A DNA stretch of 64,000 bases from Bacteroidota bacterium (lineage in GTDB: Bacteria; Bacteroidota; Bacteroidia; Chitinophagales; LD1): positions 124,001-188,000 of the forward strand of contig JAFDYQ010000003.1 in the NCBI GenBank assembly GCA_018267365.1, read 5' to 3'. A program made the position numbers and the translations under genes. The notes beneath the pieces were generated by a model, which was given only the letters and a program-made list of their open reading frames with translations, did no database searches and had not been told where the DNA came from. Position 1 is the first letter of the stretch, and every line of letters begins with the position of its first letter. This document shows, one piece after another, positions 26,003 through 35,177 of this stretch.

Positions 26003-26983
26003 ATGAAAAAAATAGCAATCCTGGTGCCGGAGGCTGCGGTGATGCAGGCTATAGCAGACCCGCAATATTTATTTGCAATGGCAAATGAGTTTATGGTGGC
26101 TTCAGGCCGATCACGTCTCTTTCAGGTACAGCTGGTGGGTGGCCGGAGGCAGGTGATCTTAAATGAGGGTAGTTATTCCGTCTTACCTGATTGCCTGTAC
26201 TCCGAAGCGGATAAACCTGACCTGATCCTAGTGCCGGCTGTATTGGGTGATAAGAAGAGAGCCATACAAGAAAATGCCTCGTTAATGGAGTGGGCGGCCA
26301 CACAGTATAGTACTGGTGCAGAGATTGCGTCGCTGTGCGCAGGAGCTTTCTTACTGGCATCTACCGGTATGCTGGATGGTCGCAAGTGCTCCACTCACTG
26401 GGTATTTGTAAATGAATTCCGGGACCTATATCCGGATATTGAGATAGTAGATGGAGCCGTGATCACGGAGGACAACGGTATCTACTCCAGTGGAGGTGCC
26501 AATTCGTATTGGAATCTGTTGCTACATCTTCTGGAGAAATATACCGACCGTGATACTGCTATCCTTGCTTCCAAATATTTTGCAATAGATATAGACCGTG
26601 ATAATCAATCTGCCTTTGCCATGTTTCGAGGACAGAAAGGACATAATGATCCTGAAATATTAAAAGCACAGGAATACATTGAGGCAAATGTACGCGATAG
26701 AGTAACAGTGGATGCACTGGCAAATCAGGTCTCTATAGGAAGGCGAAGTTTTGAAAGAAGATTTAAGCAGGCTACCAGCAATTCCGTTTTGGAGTACATT
26801 CAGCGTGTGCGAATAGAGGCCGCTAAACGAAGCTTTGAAAGCAGCCGCAAGAATATAAGCGAGGTAATGTACGAAGTGGGCTATACAGATACAAAGGCCT
26901 TTCGCACCATATTCAAAAAAATAACAGGTCTTACGCCGATTGAGTATCGCAACAAGTACAATAAAATGGCTGCGGCGGTCTGA
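26003..26983 (+). CDS. GlxA-family AraC-type transcriptional regulator
   Basis: A 326-residue regulator with an N-terminal DJ-1/PfpI-like class I amidotransferase fold (about 1-195) and a C-terminal AraC double helix-turn-helix (about 225-320). The elbow CAGAFLLASTGMLDGRKCS carries the usual cysteine. The DNA-binding part reads VTVDALANQVSIGRRSFERR and YTDTKAFRTIFKKITGLTP. GlxA/FtrA-type regulators sense small ligands through the DJ-1-like domain. It is divergent from the SRPBCC/VOC pair, a likely target, and converges end-to-end with the GH92 gene. Confidence 0.92.
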   Translation: MKKIAILVPEAAVMQAIADPQYLFAMANEFMVASGRSRLFQVQLVGGRRQVILNEGSYSVLPDCLYSEADKPDLILVPAVLGDKKRAIQENASLMEWAATQYSTGAEIASLCAGAFLLASTGMLDGRKCSTHWVFVNEFRDLYPDIEIVDGAVITEDNGIYSSGGANSYWNLLLHLLEKYTDRDTAILASKYFAIDIDRDNQSAFAMFRGQKGHNDPEILKAQEYIEANVRDRVTVDALANQVSIGRRSFERRFKQATSNSVLEYIQRVRIEAAKRSFESSRKNISEVMYEVGYTDTKAFRTIFKKITGLTPIEYRNKYNKMAAAV

Positions 26984-29173
26984 TCATTTCCACATTTGCT
27001 TCTGAGGCTGCGGACCCATTTCAAATATCAGCTGCCCTCCGGGCACGATGTCGGAGTGATGGATAAAAGGCTGATCCAGCTTGCGCCCGTTGATCGTAGC
27101 AGACTGTACATACTTATTGCGCCGCGATACCTTATGGGCTATCACCTCAAACTTCTTGCTGCGGTCTTTGGGGTCCAGGGCGAGGGTGGCCCGCGGAAAT
27201 GCTGGTGATCCCAAGGCATACTCATCCGTGCCGGGCACTACAGGGTAGAAGCCCAGCGAACTGAAGATATACCAGGCCGACATCTGTCCGCAGTCGTCAT
27301 CGCCATTCATGCCGTTAGGTTGGTCGCGGTACTTGGCGTGGCGATAGTGCGCTACGCGCTGCTGGGTTTTCCAGGCGGCTCCTGCATAGTTATAAAGGTA
27401 GGTATAGTTGTGTCCCGGTTCATTTTCATGTACATAGTGCCAGCCTCTAAACATATCGTCCAGCCGCTCTATGAATTGATCCCGCCCGCCCATCAGGTCT
27501 ATCATACCTGGTATATCATGAGATGCGGAGAAAAGGTAAGTCCACGGACTGCCCTCGGTAAATCCCGCACGGACATCCTCGTTCCAGGTGCCGTTGTATT
27601 TCCTCGGGGCAAAGAACTTCGTTTCCTTGTGGTACAGGTTCTTATAGTTATACATACGCCGGAGCAGCAGGTTGGCAGTGTCAGTATGGCCCGTCAGTCG
27701 GGCCACCTGCGCCACACAGAAGTCATCATAAGCGTACTCCATAGTACAGGACACGGACTCTGCAGTTTTGTCTACCGGTACGTAGCCCTGCGTAGCGTAA
27801 TAGGTCAGGCCCTGCCGCGCTTCATAGGCAGTCCATGGCACGCGGTCTCCCCAGTACTTATTTGCATCACCATCAGGCGGTGTCATGGCGTCCTTGATAC
27901 AGGCCCGATAGGCCTCTTTTTCATCAAAGCCCTTCACACCCTTGACCATCGCATCGGCTATCACGGCATCAGCGTGCGTACCTATCATAATATTGCTGTA
28001 GGTAGGGTTTGGCCACTTGGGCATCCAGCCGCCCTCCCGGTACATCTGCGCCAGCGACTGTATCATGCCCGGCACATGCTCGGGAGCTATGAAGAGCAGT
28101 AGTGGATGCTCCGCGCGGTAGGTATCCCAGAGAGAGTAGTCATTGTAGCTGACTCCACTATGGACCTTATCATCAAAGGCACTATAGTAGCGTCCGTATT
28201 CTGAGAACTCCCTCGGGAATAGCAGAGCATGGTACATACCGGCGTACACGATATCACGTGCATGGCGATTGCCGCCCTCCACAGTGATGCGGCTTAGGTA
28301 GTCATTCCACTGCGCCCTGGTCTCGCTCACTATCTGGTCAAAGGTCTTGCCGGTGATCTCCTTGTTCATATTATCTACGGCCTGCTCCATACTGATAAAG
28401 GAAGTAGAGACATGGGCCTGTACGGTCTGAGTATTAAACGATACCCAGGCGCCGCAGGCATTGGAAGATATGGATGGGGACCGGTTGAGCAGTCGGCTAC
28501 TATCTGTAGTACCCCACTGGGTGAAAGGCTGATCAAACCTGATGATGAAGTACCCTTTGAAGTTGGGCAGGGGAGGGCCGAGCGCCTCTGATTCGCGCTC
28601 AGTATTCCAGCCGCGTATCTCCCGGTGCTCCCCGTCTATCTCTATATGGCCGTGCAGCCGCTCTATGATCACGCTGCCTGTCGCGCCCTGAGGATAGGAG
28701 AAGCGCACGATGCCGCAACGTGAGGTAGCGGTCATCTCGACTTTCATCTTATGGCTCTTCTGAGATACGATCAGAGAGTAGTACTGAGGGGTGGCCACCT
28801 CATGGCGGTGAGAGTAACTGAGCTTCTGCTCCAGTTTGTCCGATGTCATGTCTCCTACTGCGGGCAGCAGGGTCACATGGCCATAGTCTCCCATCCACAT
28901 AGCTGGTTTGTGCGTGGCTCTGAATCCTGTGATGTGTATATTCAGGTACTGATAGATGGGTCTGCCTATCCTGCCGGGCTGCGTGCAGGCAGACCACTTA
29001 GTCATAGCAAAAGGCGGCCCTACAAATGGCGTAGTACGTCCATAATAGAATATCAGTCCTTTGGTCCCATTCAGCGGGTCTGCATACTGCGTATAGTCTG
29101 TAGTATCCTGCTGAGCGTATACTGTGATAGCGCCGGAGGCAAAAGTAAGGAAGAGTAAAAGGTGACGGATCAT
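26984..29173 (-). CDS. GH92 alpha-1,2-mannosidase
   Basis: A 729-residue secreted glycoside hydrolase of family 92, calcium-dependent inverting exo-alpha-mannosidases that trim mannose from N-glycans or mannans. The signal peptide is about residues 1-20 (ending VYAQ). After the N-terminal beta-sandwich (PLNGTKG, FRATHKPAMWMGDYGHVTLL) comes the (alpha/alpha)6 barrel. Its hallmarks are YAGMYHALLFPRE, SGVSYNDYSLWDTYRAEHPL, NEPGHNYTYLYNYAGAAWKT with the catalytic Glu, and GMNGDDDCGQMSAWYIFSSL. Length fits. Usual GH92 genes belong to polysaccharide-utilisation loci with SusC/SusD; none is here. The regulator gene abuts its 3' end. Confidence 0.95.
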   Translation of the reverse strand: MIRHLLLFLTFASGAITVYAQQDTTDYTQYADPLNGTKGLIFYYGRTTPFVGPPFAMTKWSACTQPGRIGRPIYQYLNIHITGFRATHKPAMWMGDYGHVTLLPAVGDMTSDKLEQKLSYSHRHEVATPQYYSLIVSQKSHKMKVEMTATSRCGIVRFSYPQGATGSVIIERLHGHIEIDGEHREIRGWNTERESEALGPPLPNFKGYFIIRFDQPFTQWGTTDSSRLLNRSPSISSNACGAWVSFNTQTVQAHVSTSFISMEQAVDNMNKEITGKTFDQIVSETRAQWNDYLSRITVEGGNRHARDIVYAGMYHALLFPREFSEYGRYYSAFDDKVHSGVSYNDYSLWDTYRAEHPLLLFIAPEHVPGMIQSLAQMYREGGWMPKWPNPTYSNIMIGTHADAVIADAMVKGVKGFDEKEAYRACIKDAMTPPDGDANKYWGDRVPWTAYEARQGLTYYATQGYVPVDKTAESVSCTMEYAYDDFCVAQVARLTGHTDTANLLLRRMYNYKNLYHKETKFFAPRKYNGTWNEDVRAGFTEGSPWTYLFSASHDIPGMIDLMGGRDQFIERLDDMFRGWHYVHENEPGHNYTYLYNYAGAAWKTQQRVAHYRHAKYRDQPNGMNGDDDCGQMSAWYIFSSLGFYPVVPGTDEYALGSPAFPRATLALDPKDRSKKFEVIAHKVSRRNKYVQSATINGRKLDQPFIHHSDIVPGGQLIFEMGPQPQKQMWK

Positions 29174-29221
29174 CTCGGGTACTTATAGCACCAAAGAAAC
29201 AATACTAATGCGAGACAAAAA

Positions 29222-29250
29222 AAGGGAGCTGCGTGATGGCAGCTCCCTTA
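29222..29250 (-). terminator. Rho-independent terminator of the 29263 gene
   Basis: GGGAGCTGC (29224-29232) and GCAGCTCCC (29239-29247) form a nine-pair stem with a six-base loop. Read on the minus strand it is followed by seven T. It ends the short Cys/His-rich protein gene. Confidence 0.8.
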
Positions 29251-29262
29251 GTCTTGTGTAGC

Positions 29263-29472
29263 CTACTTTTTCTTGCAGGCGTCTGTGCAGACGTGGCCTT
29301 TCTCTCCATGGGCATAGACATGCTTGCCGGACTTGTGGCACTCGTCTGTGCATACATGTTTCTTCATAGCCATTTCTTTCTTCTCCTGTTTAGGCTCTTC
29401 TTTCTTATCAGATTGAGCATGGGCAGAGAGTACTGCGCCGGCGAGCGCCAGCATCAAAAAGGTTTTTTTCAT
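29263..29472 (-). CDS. Small secreted Cys/His-rich protein with repeated CTDxC motif
   Basis: A 69-residue protein with a signal peptide (MKKTFLMLALAGAVLSAHAQ), a charged Lys/Glu linker and a C-terminal 35-residue part holding two copies of HVCTD(E/A)C, separated by HKSGKHVYAHGEKG. Four cysteines and five histidines in a short segment suggest a periplasmic or surface metal-binding protein (copper, zinc or similar); this is inference. I do not recognise a named family. It has its own terminator and lies between the GH92 and CAP-domain genes on the same strand. Confidence 0.75.
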   Translation of the reverse strand: MKKTFLMLALAGAVLSAHAQSDKKEEPKQEKKEMAMKKHVCTDECHKSGKHVYAHGEKGHVCTDACKKK

Positions 29473-29548
29473 AAAAGATTAAATTTTGAGATGAATTAAT
29501 GGAGGATTGGACGGAGCATAAACATTGACCTTACAAGCATGCTGCGAA

Positions 29549-31966
29549 TTATTTCCGGCCGCCCGTGAGCTGGCACTCCTGGCATATCTTAGTCTTAAAG
29601 TCAGGGTACCGCAGTAGCTGATAGTTTTCATTGAACCACCGGCAGAGACGCGGCCTGTTTTTCGCAGCCAGCTTGGCTACCTGCTGATAGTAGAAGTCTA
29701 TCTTTTGATTGAGGTTAAAGTTGACGATAGCACCCGTATTGACATAGAGGTAGATCAGGTCTTCGTCATTGGGGTATTGCTCCAGGTAGGTCTCCAGCAG
29801 TTTGGTCGTCTCAGTGTACCTGGCGAAGTAGTTGAAATAGCGGCCTATGTCATAGACCTCCTGCGCACGAAGGGAGGCCAGGGGCAATAGCTGCTTGACA
29901 TGATCGAAGCTGGCAAACATATCTTTGAACTGCCGCTGATGAAAATAGAAGATGCTGCCGGACAGGTAATAGTTGAACTCTAGCTGATTCCTTAGTTTTT
30001 TATCCAGCTTCTCGTCTTTGGTCAGGGTATCTACCAGACGGCCCAGCCTGCGAAACTGGTCCACATCGGTGAGCTGCTGATGAAAGTACAGGTGCGTGCG
30101 GTACACGGCCATATTAAACCGTAGCGGTTTGAAGTCAGGAAAGAGGCGCTCAGCGCTATCTATATATTTGAAGTAAGACCCACTGAAAGCGCTGTAGTCA
30201 AATATGTCGGACTGCACGATGATGGAGGCCAGATAGTTGCTGACCATAGGGGCATACTGCCGCTCCAGCGGGATCTCTATAGCAGAGAGGAAGTGCTTGC
30301 TCAGGTTGCCTTTGCGATAGGCATCTATCACGCGCGAGTAGGCTATGATGGCCTGAGCCGAGTCGCCTTTGTATATCTTGTCCTGAATGATCAGCGGCAT
30401 GAAGCGCACTTCTGTATTGTCATCGTATTCCTTATGCAGGTGTATCCTGACGCGGGCTATCCGTTGGTCATCCAGCATCGCCTTCATATCTGTATCATAC
30501 ATGTGCGCGTTGACACGTTTTCTTATCGTGTCTTTTTGATAGGCTGAGAGGACATTTTTGGCCGGATCGAGGCCACACTGTTCCATCATGCGCGGCCAGT
30601 TTTCTATGGCTTTCTTGTCTATACTCACCGGCTGCTGCATATTGCTTTTCACAAACCTCTCGATGAAGTCGGCCCTGGCCTTTTGTAGCATCAGGTTATT
30701 GGCAGCGCTGCCCTCTATAGAGCTGTATGCTGTGATCTCTACCTGCGTGATAGCTCCATCAAAGGTCGAGATCAGCTCCTTTAGCTTGCGGAAGTAGAAC
30801 GTATCTTGCCGCGTCTCATTTTTCGCAAAGGGTATATAAAACTCCTTGTCAAAATCGGCCACACCACCTCTGAGTTTGCCCGCCGCCTCGCACCACTGCG
30901 GGTAGATCGGCAGGTCCTTGAGTATATCCTGCTCTACACGGATAGGATAGGAGTAGCGGCACATCATGCCGTTTTGTATCAGGATCGTATTGACCTGCAG
31001 GCCTGCAGCCTCTCTCGGCGCCTCAGGCGGAATAGTACCCAGATAGCTCAGCAGTTCACCGTTCTTGTATTTGTTGTTTCTAAAGATCTCATCTCTGAAA
31101 TGCGGCGATAGCATATAGCCGTCGAAGACCGTGGAAGGCTGAAGGTTATTGTCCAGGTGGCAGGAGAATTGATTCTTGTATACCAGGTCTAGCGCCAGGC
31201 CGTCGCGCGGGCCGGTGAGCATGTGCTTGATAGGATTGACGTCCTGATAGTACTGATAGACTGTGTCGCCCAGCTGGATCAGATAGCTGGAGAAGATACT
31301 GGCCAGGAAATCGTACTCACCGTAGGTGCGGCACTTGTTCGGCTCCATCTCTTTGATGCCCCATGTCGTGTCAGAGTAGTTCAGTGCCCCATTGGCCGAT
31401 GGTGTGTATGGTTCGCAGGCGAATACCTGCGCGGCGTACAACACCTTTTTATTGCGATAGAGGGTCACTGCGAAGCCGCTGCGTGTGTAGGCGCTGTTCA
31501 CCATATTAGCATAGTGACCGGGGCTATGCTGCCACTGACTAAAGAGCGCATGGGTCAGCTCCCCATAGGTCCAGATGATATAGTCCTTCTGCGTATTGGG
31601 ATCGGTAGCTGTGGTCTTGAGGTAGGTCATCAGCACATTTTCTCCCACTACGGCATGATTGCCGTGATAGAATACCACGCGGTCCTTGGGTGTATACTTC
31701 TTCGGAAATTCTGATTGGCGGTGTGTGACGAGGTTATTTTTATTGCAGTAGTCAGATTGGTCCTGAGCGGCCTTTTGCAGTACAGGGTCGCTCTCCAGCA
31801 GGGGCAGTTTCTTTTGGCTGCGGAGGGCATTCAGCTCCTCCATATAGAGAGACTGGATGAGGGCTTTATTGAGATGATCGGGATCTACAGTGTCAGCTGC
31901 ACTCTGAGCCCACAGGCATGGCCGGAGAAGTAGAATGAGGAAAATGGTAAGTATCGCAAGTCTCAT
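29549..31966 (-). CDS. Secreted CAP-domain protein with OmpA-like and TPR-like regions
   Basis: An 805-residue secreted protein with an unusual layout. After a signal peptide (1-20, ending LWAQ) comes a CAP/SCP domain (about 30-195) with the motifs LQKAAQDQSDYC, GENVLM, FSQWQHSPGHYANMV and SGFAVTLY. A middle region follows. Near residues 395-440 a stretch resembles an OmpA-like domain (VEITAYSSIEGSAANN, KARADFIERFV). The last ~270 residues are helical and TPR-like, ending with a CQEC pair. CAP domains occur in secreted proteins with roles in adhesion and hydrolysis. Its function is unknown. Confidence 0.75.
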   Translation of the reverse strand: MRLAILTIFLILLLRPCLWAQSAADTVDPDHLNKALIQSLYMEELNALRSQKKLPLLESDPVLQKAAQDQSDYCNKNNLVTHRQSEFPKKYTPKDRVVFYHGNHAVVGENVLMTYLKTTATDPNTQKDYIIWTYGELTHALFSQWQHSPGHYANMVNSAYTRSGFAVTLYRNKKVLYAAQVFACEPYTPSANGALNYSDTTWGIKEMEPNKCRTYGEYDFLASIFSSYLIQLGDTVYQYYQDVNPIKHMLTGPRDGLALDLVYKNQFSCHLDNNLQPSTVFDGYMLSPHFRDEIFRNNKYKNGELLSYLGTIPPEAPREAAGLQVNTILIQNGMMCRYSYPIRVEQDILKDLPIYPQWCEAAGKLRGGVADFDKEFYIPFAKNETRQDTFYFRKLKELISTFDGAITQVEITAYSSIEGSAANNLMLQKARADFIERFVKSNMQQPVSIDKKAIENWPRMMEQCGLDPAKNVLSAYQKDTIRKRVNAHMYDTDMKAMLDDQRIARVRIHLHKEYDDNTEVRFMPLIIQDKIYKGDSAQAIIAYSRVIDAYRKGNLSKHFLSAIEIPLERQYAPMVSNYLASIIVQSDIFDYSAFSGSYFKYIDSAERLFPDFKPLRFNMAVYRTHLYFHQQLTDVDQFRRLGRLVDTLTKDEKLDKKLRNQLEFNYYLSGSIFYFHQRQFKDMFASFDHVKQLLPLASLRAQEVYDIGRYFNYFARYTETTKLLETYLEQYPNDEDLIYLYVNTGAIVNFNLNQKIDFYYQQVAKLAAKNRPRLCRWFNENYQLLRYPDFKTKICQECQLTGGRK

Positions 31967-32031
31967 CTGTATCAGCTGATTCGTCTATACTGTAACGAAT
32001 GTAATGCTGATTCATTATATAGTAGCACTGA

Positions 32032-32958
32032 TTATCTGTGCAGGATATAGGTGTCTATAGGATGTGAGGGATCACTGACGATGTAATACTCAAAAACGGC
32101 TACATCCTTATTCACTTTCACCTTGACAGCGCCAAAATTCTTGCCATCACATTTCACCTTAAAGCGCGTACTATCCAGAGGATTTGCATTGCAGTCATAG
32201 AGCTTTGTATTGCCCCCGTTGCCACTGATCAGGTAGAGCAGCTCAGGTGTAGTCATATCCTGGATACGGGCATAGAAGTGTTCATGACCTGCCAGCACTG
32301 CACTAGCTCCCCACTGCGCATATGGCCACTGGAGATGCCTGGCACTCCCATGATCGCCGGGAGAGTACGGAGGGTGGTGAAAGTATACAAACTTGAACGG
32401 TGAAGCGCTTTTAGCCAGGCCATCCTTCAGCCACTTGGACTCCGGGGAGTCGCAGCAGCTTATATGACCGCTGGCACCCGAATTCATACTAAAAAACTGA
32501 ACGGGTCCCCATGTGAAAGTATAGTTAGACTCGTCTCCGGGTAGTGTGAAGTACTCGTAGTACGGCTTCATGTGCTTCGAGTAGTGGTCATGATTGCCCG
32601 GCGCGGGAAAGAAGCGATTCACCTTGTCCTGAGCGGCCTTGCCATCGCAGCGTAGCAGTAGTGGTGCGTCAGGATTATAAATATAGTCGCCATAGTATTT
32701 ACCGATGTTCTTCTTAAGGCTCTTGCGGGCCCCGAGGAAGTAATTATTATCACCCATCGTGATAATGAAATCTATGGGCCAGCTTTTGATCATATCAGCT
32801 ACAGCGCCTTCTGCTTTGCTGTTTTCTCCAAAGTCACCTACGATGGCAAAGGTGATAGAATCTGCAGGGACGCTGACAGAGAGAGCGCTGTCACGCTGTG
32901 CCTGACTGTGAAAGGATAACCCCGCAAGGAGGAGCGTAGTAGCTACTAGATGCTTCAT
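32032..32958 (-). CDS. Secreted metallophosphatase (calcineurin-like)
   Basis: A 308-residue secreted phosphoesterase. The start at 32958 (MKHLVATTLLLAGLSF) gives a signal peptide ending SQAQ. The metal-site motifs of the calcineurin superfamily are in order: AIVGDFGENS, ITMGDNNY, PGNHDHYSKH, YFHHPPYSPGDHGS and LAGHEHFYARI. The layout resembles purple acid phosphatases of the tartrate-resistant type, minus the fibronectin domain. It may release phosphate from sugar phosphates or nucleotides outside the cytoplasm. It lies between the CAP-domain protein and GH20 genes on the same strand. Confidence 0.9.
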   Translation of the reverse strand: MKHLVATTLLLAGLSFHSQAQRDSALSVSVPADSITFAIVGDFGENSKAEGAVADMIKSWPIDFIITMGDNNYFLGARKSLKKNIGKYYGDYIYNPDAPLLLRCDGKAAQDKVNRFFPAPGNHDHYSKHMKPYYEYFTLPGDESNYTFTWGPVQFFSMNSGASGHISCCDSPESKWLKDGLAKSASPFKFVYFHHPPYSPGDHGSARHLQWPYAQWGASAVLAGHEHFYARIQDMTTPELLYLISGNGGNTKLYDCNANPLDSTRFKVKCDGKNFGAVKVKVNKDVAVFEYYIVSDPSHPIDTYILHR

Positions 32959-33011
32959 GAAATCGCTATTGGTGGGCACAAATGTAGGCTTCTGTACTTA
33001 TTTTTTCACTC

Positions 33012-34400
33012 CTATTTTGGGTGCTGTAGTTGCAGCCGCCGCTTAAAGTCTGAGAAGTTTCTCTGATGGCCGCCTGTCCATAGCGCCTCTGCGATGGCGG
33101 CCAGGCGTGGCATGAGCTGGTGGAGAGCTTCGTCTTCAGTCTTTACATATTCAGTCCACAGGGTTGCCTCGCCGCCTATGATGAGCTTATTCTGCGCGGC
33201 GCTCAGGCTGTGAGAGGCAGGGGAGAAGGCATAGACGCGGCGTAGGGATAGCGGCAGCATCCATATGGCTTTCAGTTTATCTCCACGCTGCGGATAGTCA
33301 AAGTAGCAGTAACCGCGAGGTGCCATGATCACCCGATTGCCGTGCCTGGCAGCTCTGATACCTGCACTTTTATCCAGCCAGCTCATCACTACCATGCTAT
33401 TGCTTAGGCCACCTTTCACTACCTCGCCCCATCCGATCGCGGTGCGTCCTTTTTTATTGAGGTAGCTCTCCACCCGGTGCATGAAGTAATGTTGCAGCTC
33501 CTCTTCGTTTTTGAGTTGATGTTGCTTCATGATGCTTTGTGCCAGAGGACTGCTCTTCCATTGGGCTTTTGGCGCCTCATCGCCACCTATGTGGATATAG
33601 TGTGAGGGAAAAAGATCACAGACCTCATCCATGATATCTTCAAAGAAGTGGAACGTACTATCAGTGGGAGCGTAGATGTCTTTTTTGATACCCCAGGTGG
33701 CGGGTACACTGATTTGGGCACCTGTACAGCCAAACTCCGGATATGCTGCCAGTGCTGCAGATGAGTGGCCGGGCATCTCGATCTCAGGTACGACCGTGAT
33801 ATATCTCTCAGCAGCATAAGCTACGATCTCCCTGATATCGGCCTGTGTGTAGTAGCCACCATAGCGGCTGCCATCTGCCTCCGTGCGCCAGGCGCCTACT
33901 TCTGTGAGGCGGGGGTACTTCTTGATCTCGATGCGCCAGCCCTGATCATCTGTGAGATGCCAGTGAAAGACGTTCATCTTGTAGGCTGCCAGCAGGTCTA
34001 TATACTTTTTGATAAACTCCTTTGTAAAGAAATGGCGGCAGACATCGAGGTGCATGCCGCGGTACTCATAGGCGGCATTGTCTACTATCTCCATGCACGG
34101 GATCTTGCTGCCGGTGTAAGTATTGATGATTTGCCCTAGTGTTTGCTTTCCGTTTTCATAGCCTTCCGGGGACCTGGAGTATATAGTAGTCTCCTCTCTG
34201 CTGATGATCAGGATATAGACGTTCGGCCCATAGCAGGTATTCCCTTGCGGTGTATCGAGTCTGACGGGCCTCATCTCAGAGGCCGGTACAGAATCATGTG
34301 ATGGTAGCAAAACGACTGAAGCCGGTCTGGGTATGACGCCCGTAGACTGAGCTGACGCCAGCGCAGGAAGGAGGACTAATAATATCAGCATGTATCTCAT
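33012..34400 (-). CDS. GH20 beta-N-acetylhexosaminidase
   Basis: A 462-residue secreted enzyme that removes terminal beta-GlcNAc/GalNAc with substrate-assisted catalysis. The signal peptide is about residues 1-17 (ending ASAQ). A short GH20b-like N-domain leads into the catalytic barrel with YRGMHLDVCRHFFTKEFIKK, HWHLTDDQGWRIEIKKYP, VVPEIEMPGHSSAALAAYP and the catalytic pair in HIGGDEAPKAQW. The later GGEATLWTEYV is also typical. It is shorter than most bacterial GH20 enzymes because the N-domain is reduced and there is no C-terminal extension. It could act with the nearby GH92 on N-glycans or chitin-like material. Confidence 0.93.
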   Translation of the reverse strand: MRYMLILLVLLPALASAQSTGVIPRPASVVLLPSHDSVPASEMRPVRLDTPQGNTCYGPNVYILIISREETTIYSRSPEGYENGKQTLGQIINTYTGSKIPCMEIVDNAAYEYRGMHLDVCRHFFTKEFIKKYIDLLAAYKMNVFHWHLTDDQGWRIEIKKYPRLTEVGAWRTEADGSRYGGYYTQADIREIVAYAAERYITVVPEIEMPGHSSAALAAYPEFGCTGAQISVPATWGIKKDIYAPTDSTFHFFEDIMDEVCDLFPSHYIHIGGDEAPKAQWKSSPLAQSIMKQHQLKNEEELQHYFMHRVESYLNKKGRTAIGWGEVVKGGLSNSMVVMSWLDKSAGIRAARHGNRVIMAPRGYCYFDYPQRGDKLKAIWMLPLSLRRVYAFSPASHSLSAAQNKLIIGGEATLWTEYVKTEDEALHQLMPRLAAIAEALWTGGHQRNFSDFKRRLQLQHPK

Positions 34401-34499
34401 AGTGTGCAGGATAGCGGATTCGTGTTAAGTATAAGTTAAGATGGCTGTTTGGTGTATGAATTTACTTCCTAATTTCATTTTGCAAATCACCGCTGTACT

Positions 34500-35177
34500 A
34501 TGCCTCGCCAGCTGATCTATCATCACCGCTATTTTCTGGGCATCTTCTCGCTGTATATCATAGCAGGGGCGCTCAGCTTTATATGGTACCGGCAGGGTGG
34601 AGAGACACTATTCATGGATAGCCACCATACCCCATCTATGGACCTGCTCTTCGTGTTCTTCACGCGGCTGGCAGAGGTGGTGTCCCTGTCGGTGATCTTT
34701 ACAGCTCTTTTGCTGGCACGCCTGCGGTACTTCATCATGTTTGCCATCAATATGATCGTAGTGGGGGCTGTAGTGATGTGGCTGAAGCATGGTGTCTTTG
34801 CAGATCATGTGAGGCCGGCCTTGTTTTTTGGTGCCGCGCAGCACCTGCATTTTATAGCCGGCCGGCCGGTTTTGTCGCAGTATAGTTTCCCATCGGGTCA
34901 TACGGCTACCGCATTTGCCACTGCGCTGATGCTGGCTATCTTTATCCGGCGCACCTGGGCTAGTATGTTGCTGCTCGGGCTGGCGCTACTGGTCGGCCTC
35001 TCGCGCATTTACCTGCTGGAGCATTTCTGGGTAGATGTCTACTTTGGGTCACTGGTGGGTGTCACTGTGACGCTTTTGGTGTATATTGCGCTGCAGCGGC
35101 CTATCATACATAGGCATAGTCCTGTTTTGGACTTCTCTCTGCTGGAGAGGCTGACCAAAAGACAAGTGAAAGAATGA
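34500..35177 (+). CDS. PAP2-family phosphatase
   Basis: A 225-residue inner-membrane acid phosphatase of the PAP2 superfamily, with about six hydrophobic helices. The three signature motifs are present: MWLKHGVFADHVRP (motif 1, with eight residues between K and RP), SFPSGHTATAF (motif 2) and SRIYLLEHFWVDVYFGS (motif 3 with the catalytic His). Substrates of the family include undecaprenyl diphosphate, phosphatidate and lipid A phosphates. Its stop overlaps the start of the GT39 gene (ATGA), so the two act together, most likely on lipid-linked glycans or lipid A. Confidence 0.9.
   Translation: MPRQLIYHHRYFLGIFSLYIIAGALSFIWYRQGGETLFMDSHHTPSMDLLFVFFTRLAEVVSLSVIFTALLLARLRYFIMFAINMIVVGAVVMWLKHGVFADHVRPALFFGAAQHLHFIAGRPVLSQYSFPSGHTATAFATALMLAIFIRRTWASMLLLGLALLVGLSRIYLLEHFWVDVYFGSLVGVTVTLLVYIALQRPIIHRHSPVLDFSLLERLTKRQVKE

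Noticed and set aside
27320-28102. A 260-codon plus-strand frame within the GH92 gene
   Set aside because: It lies wholly within a well-supported glycosidase gene and shows no motifs of its own.
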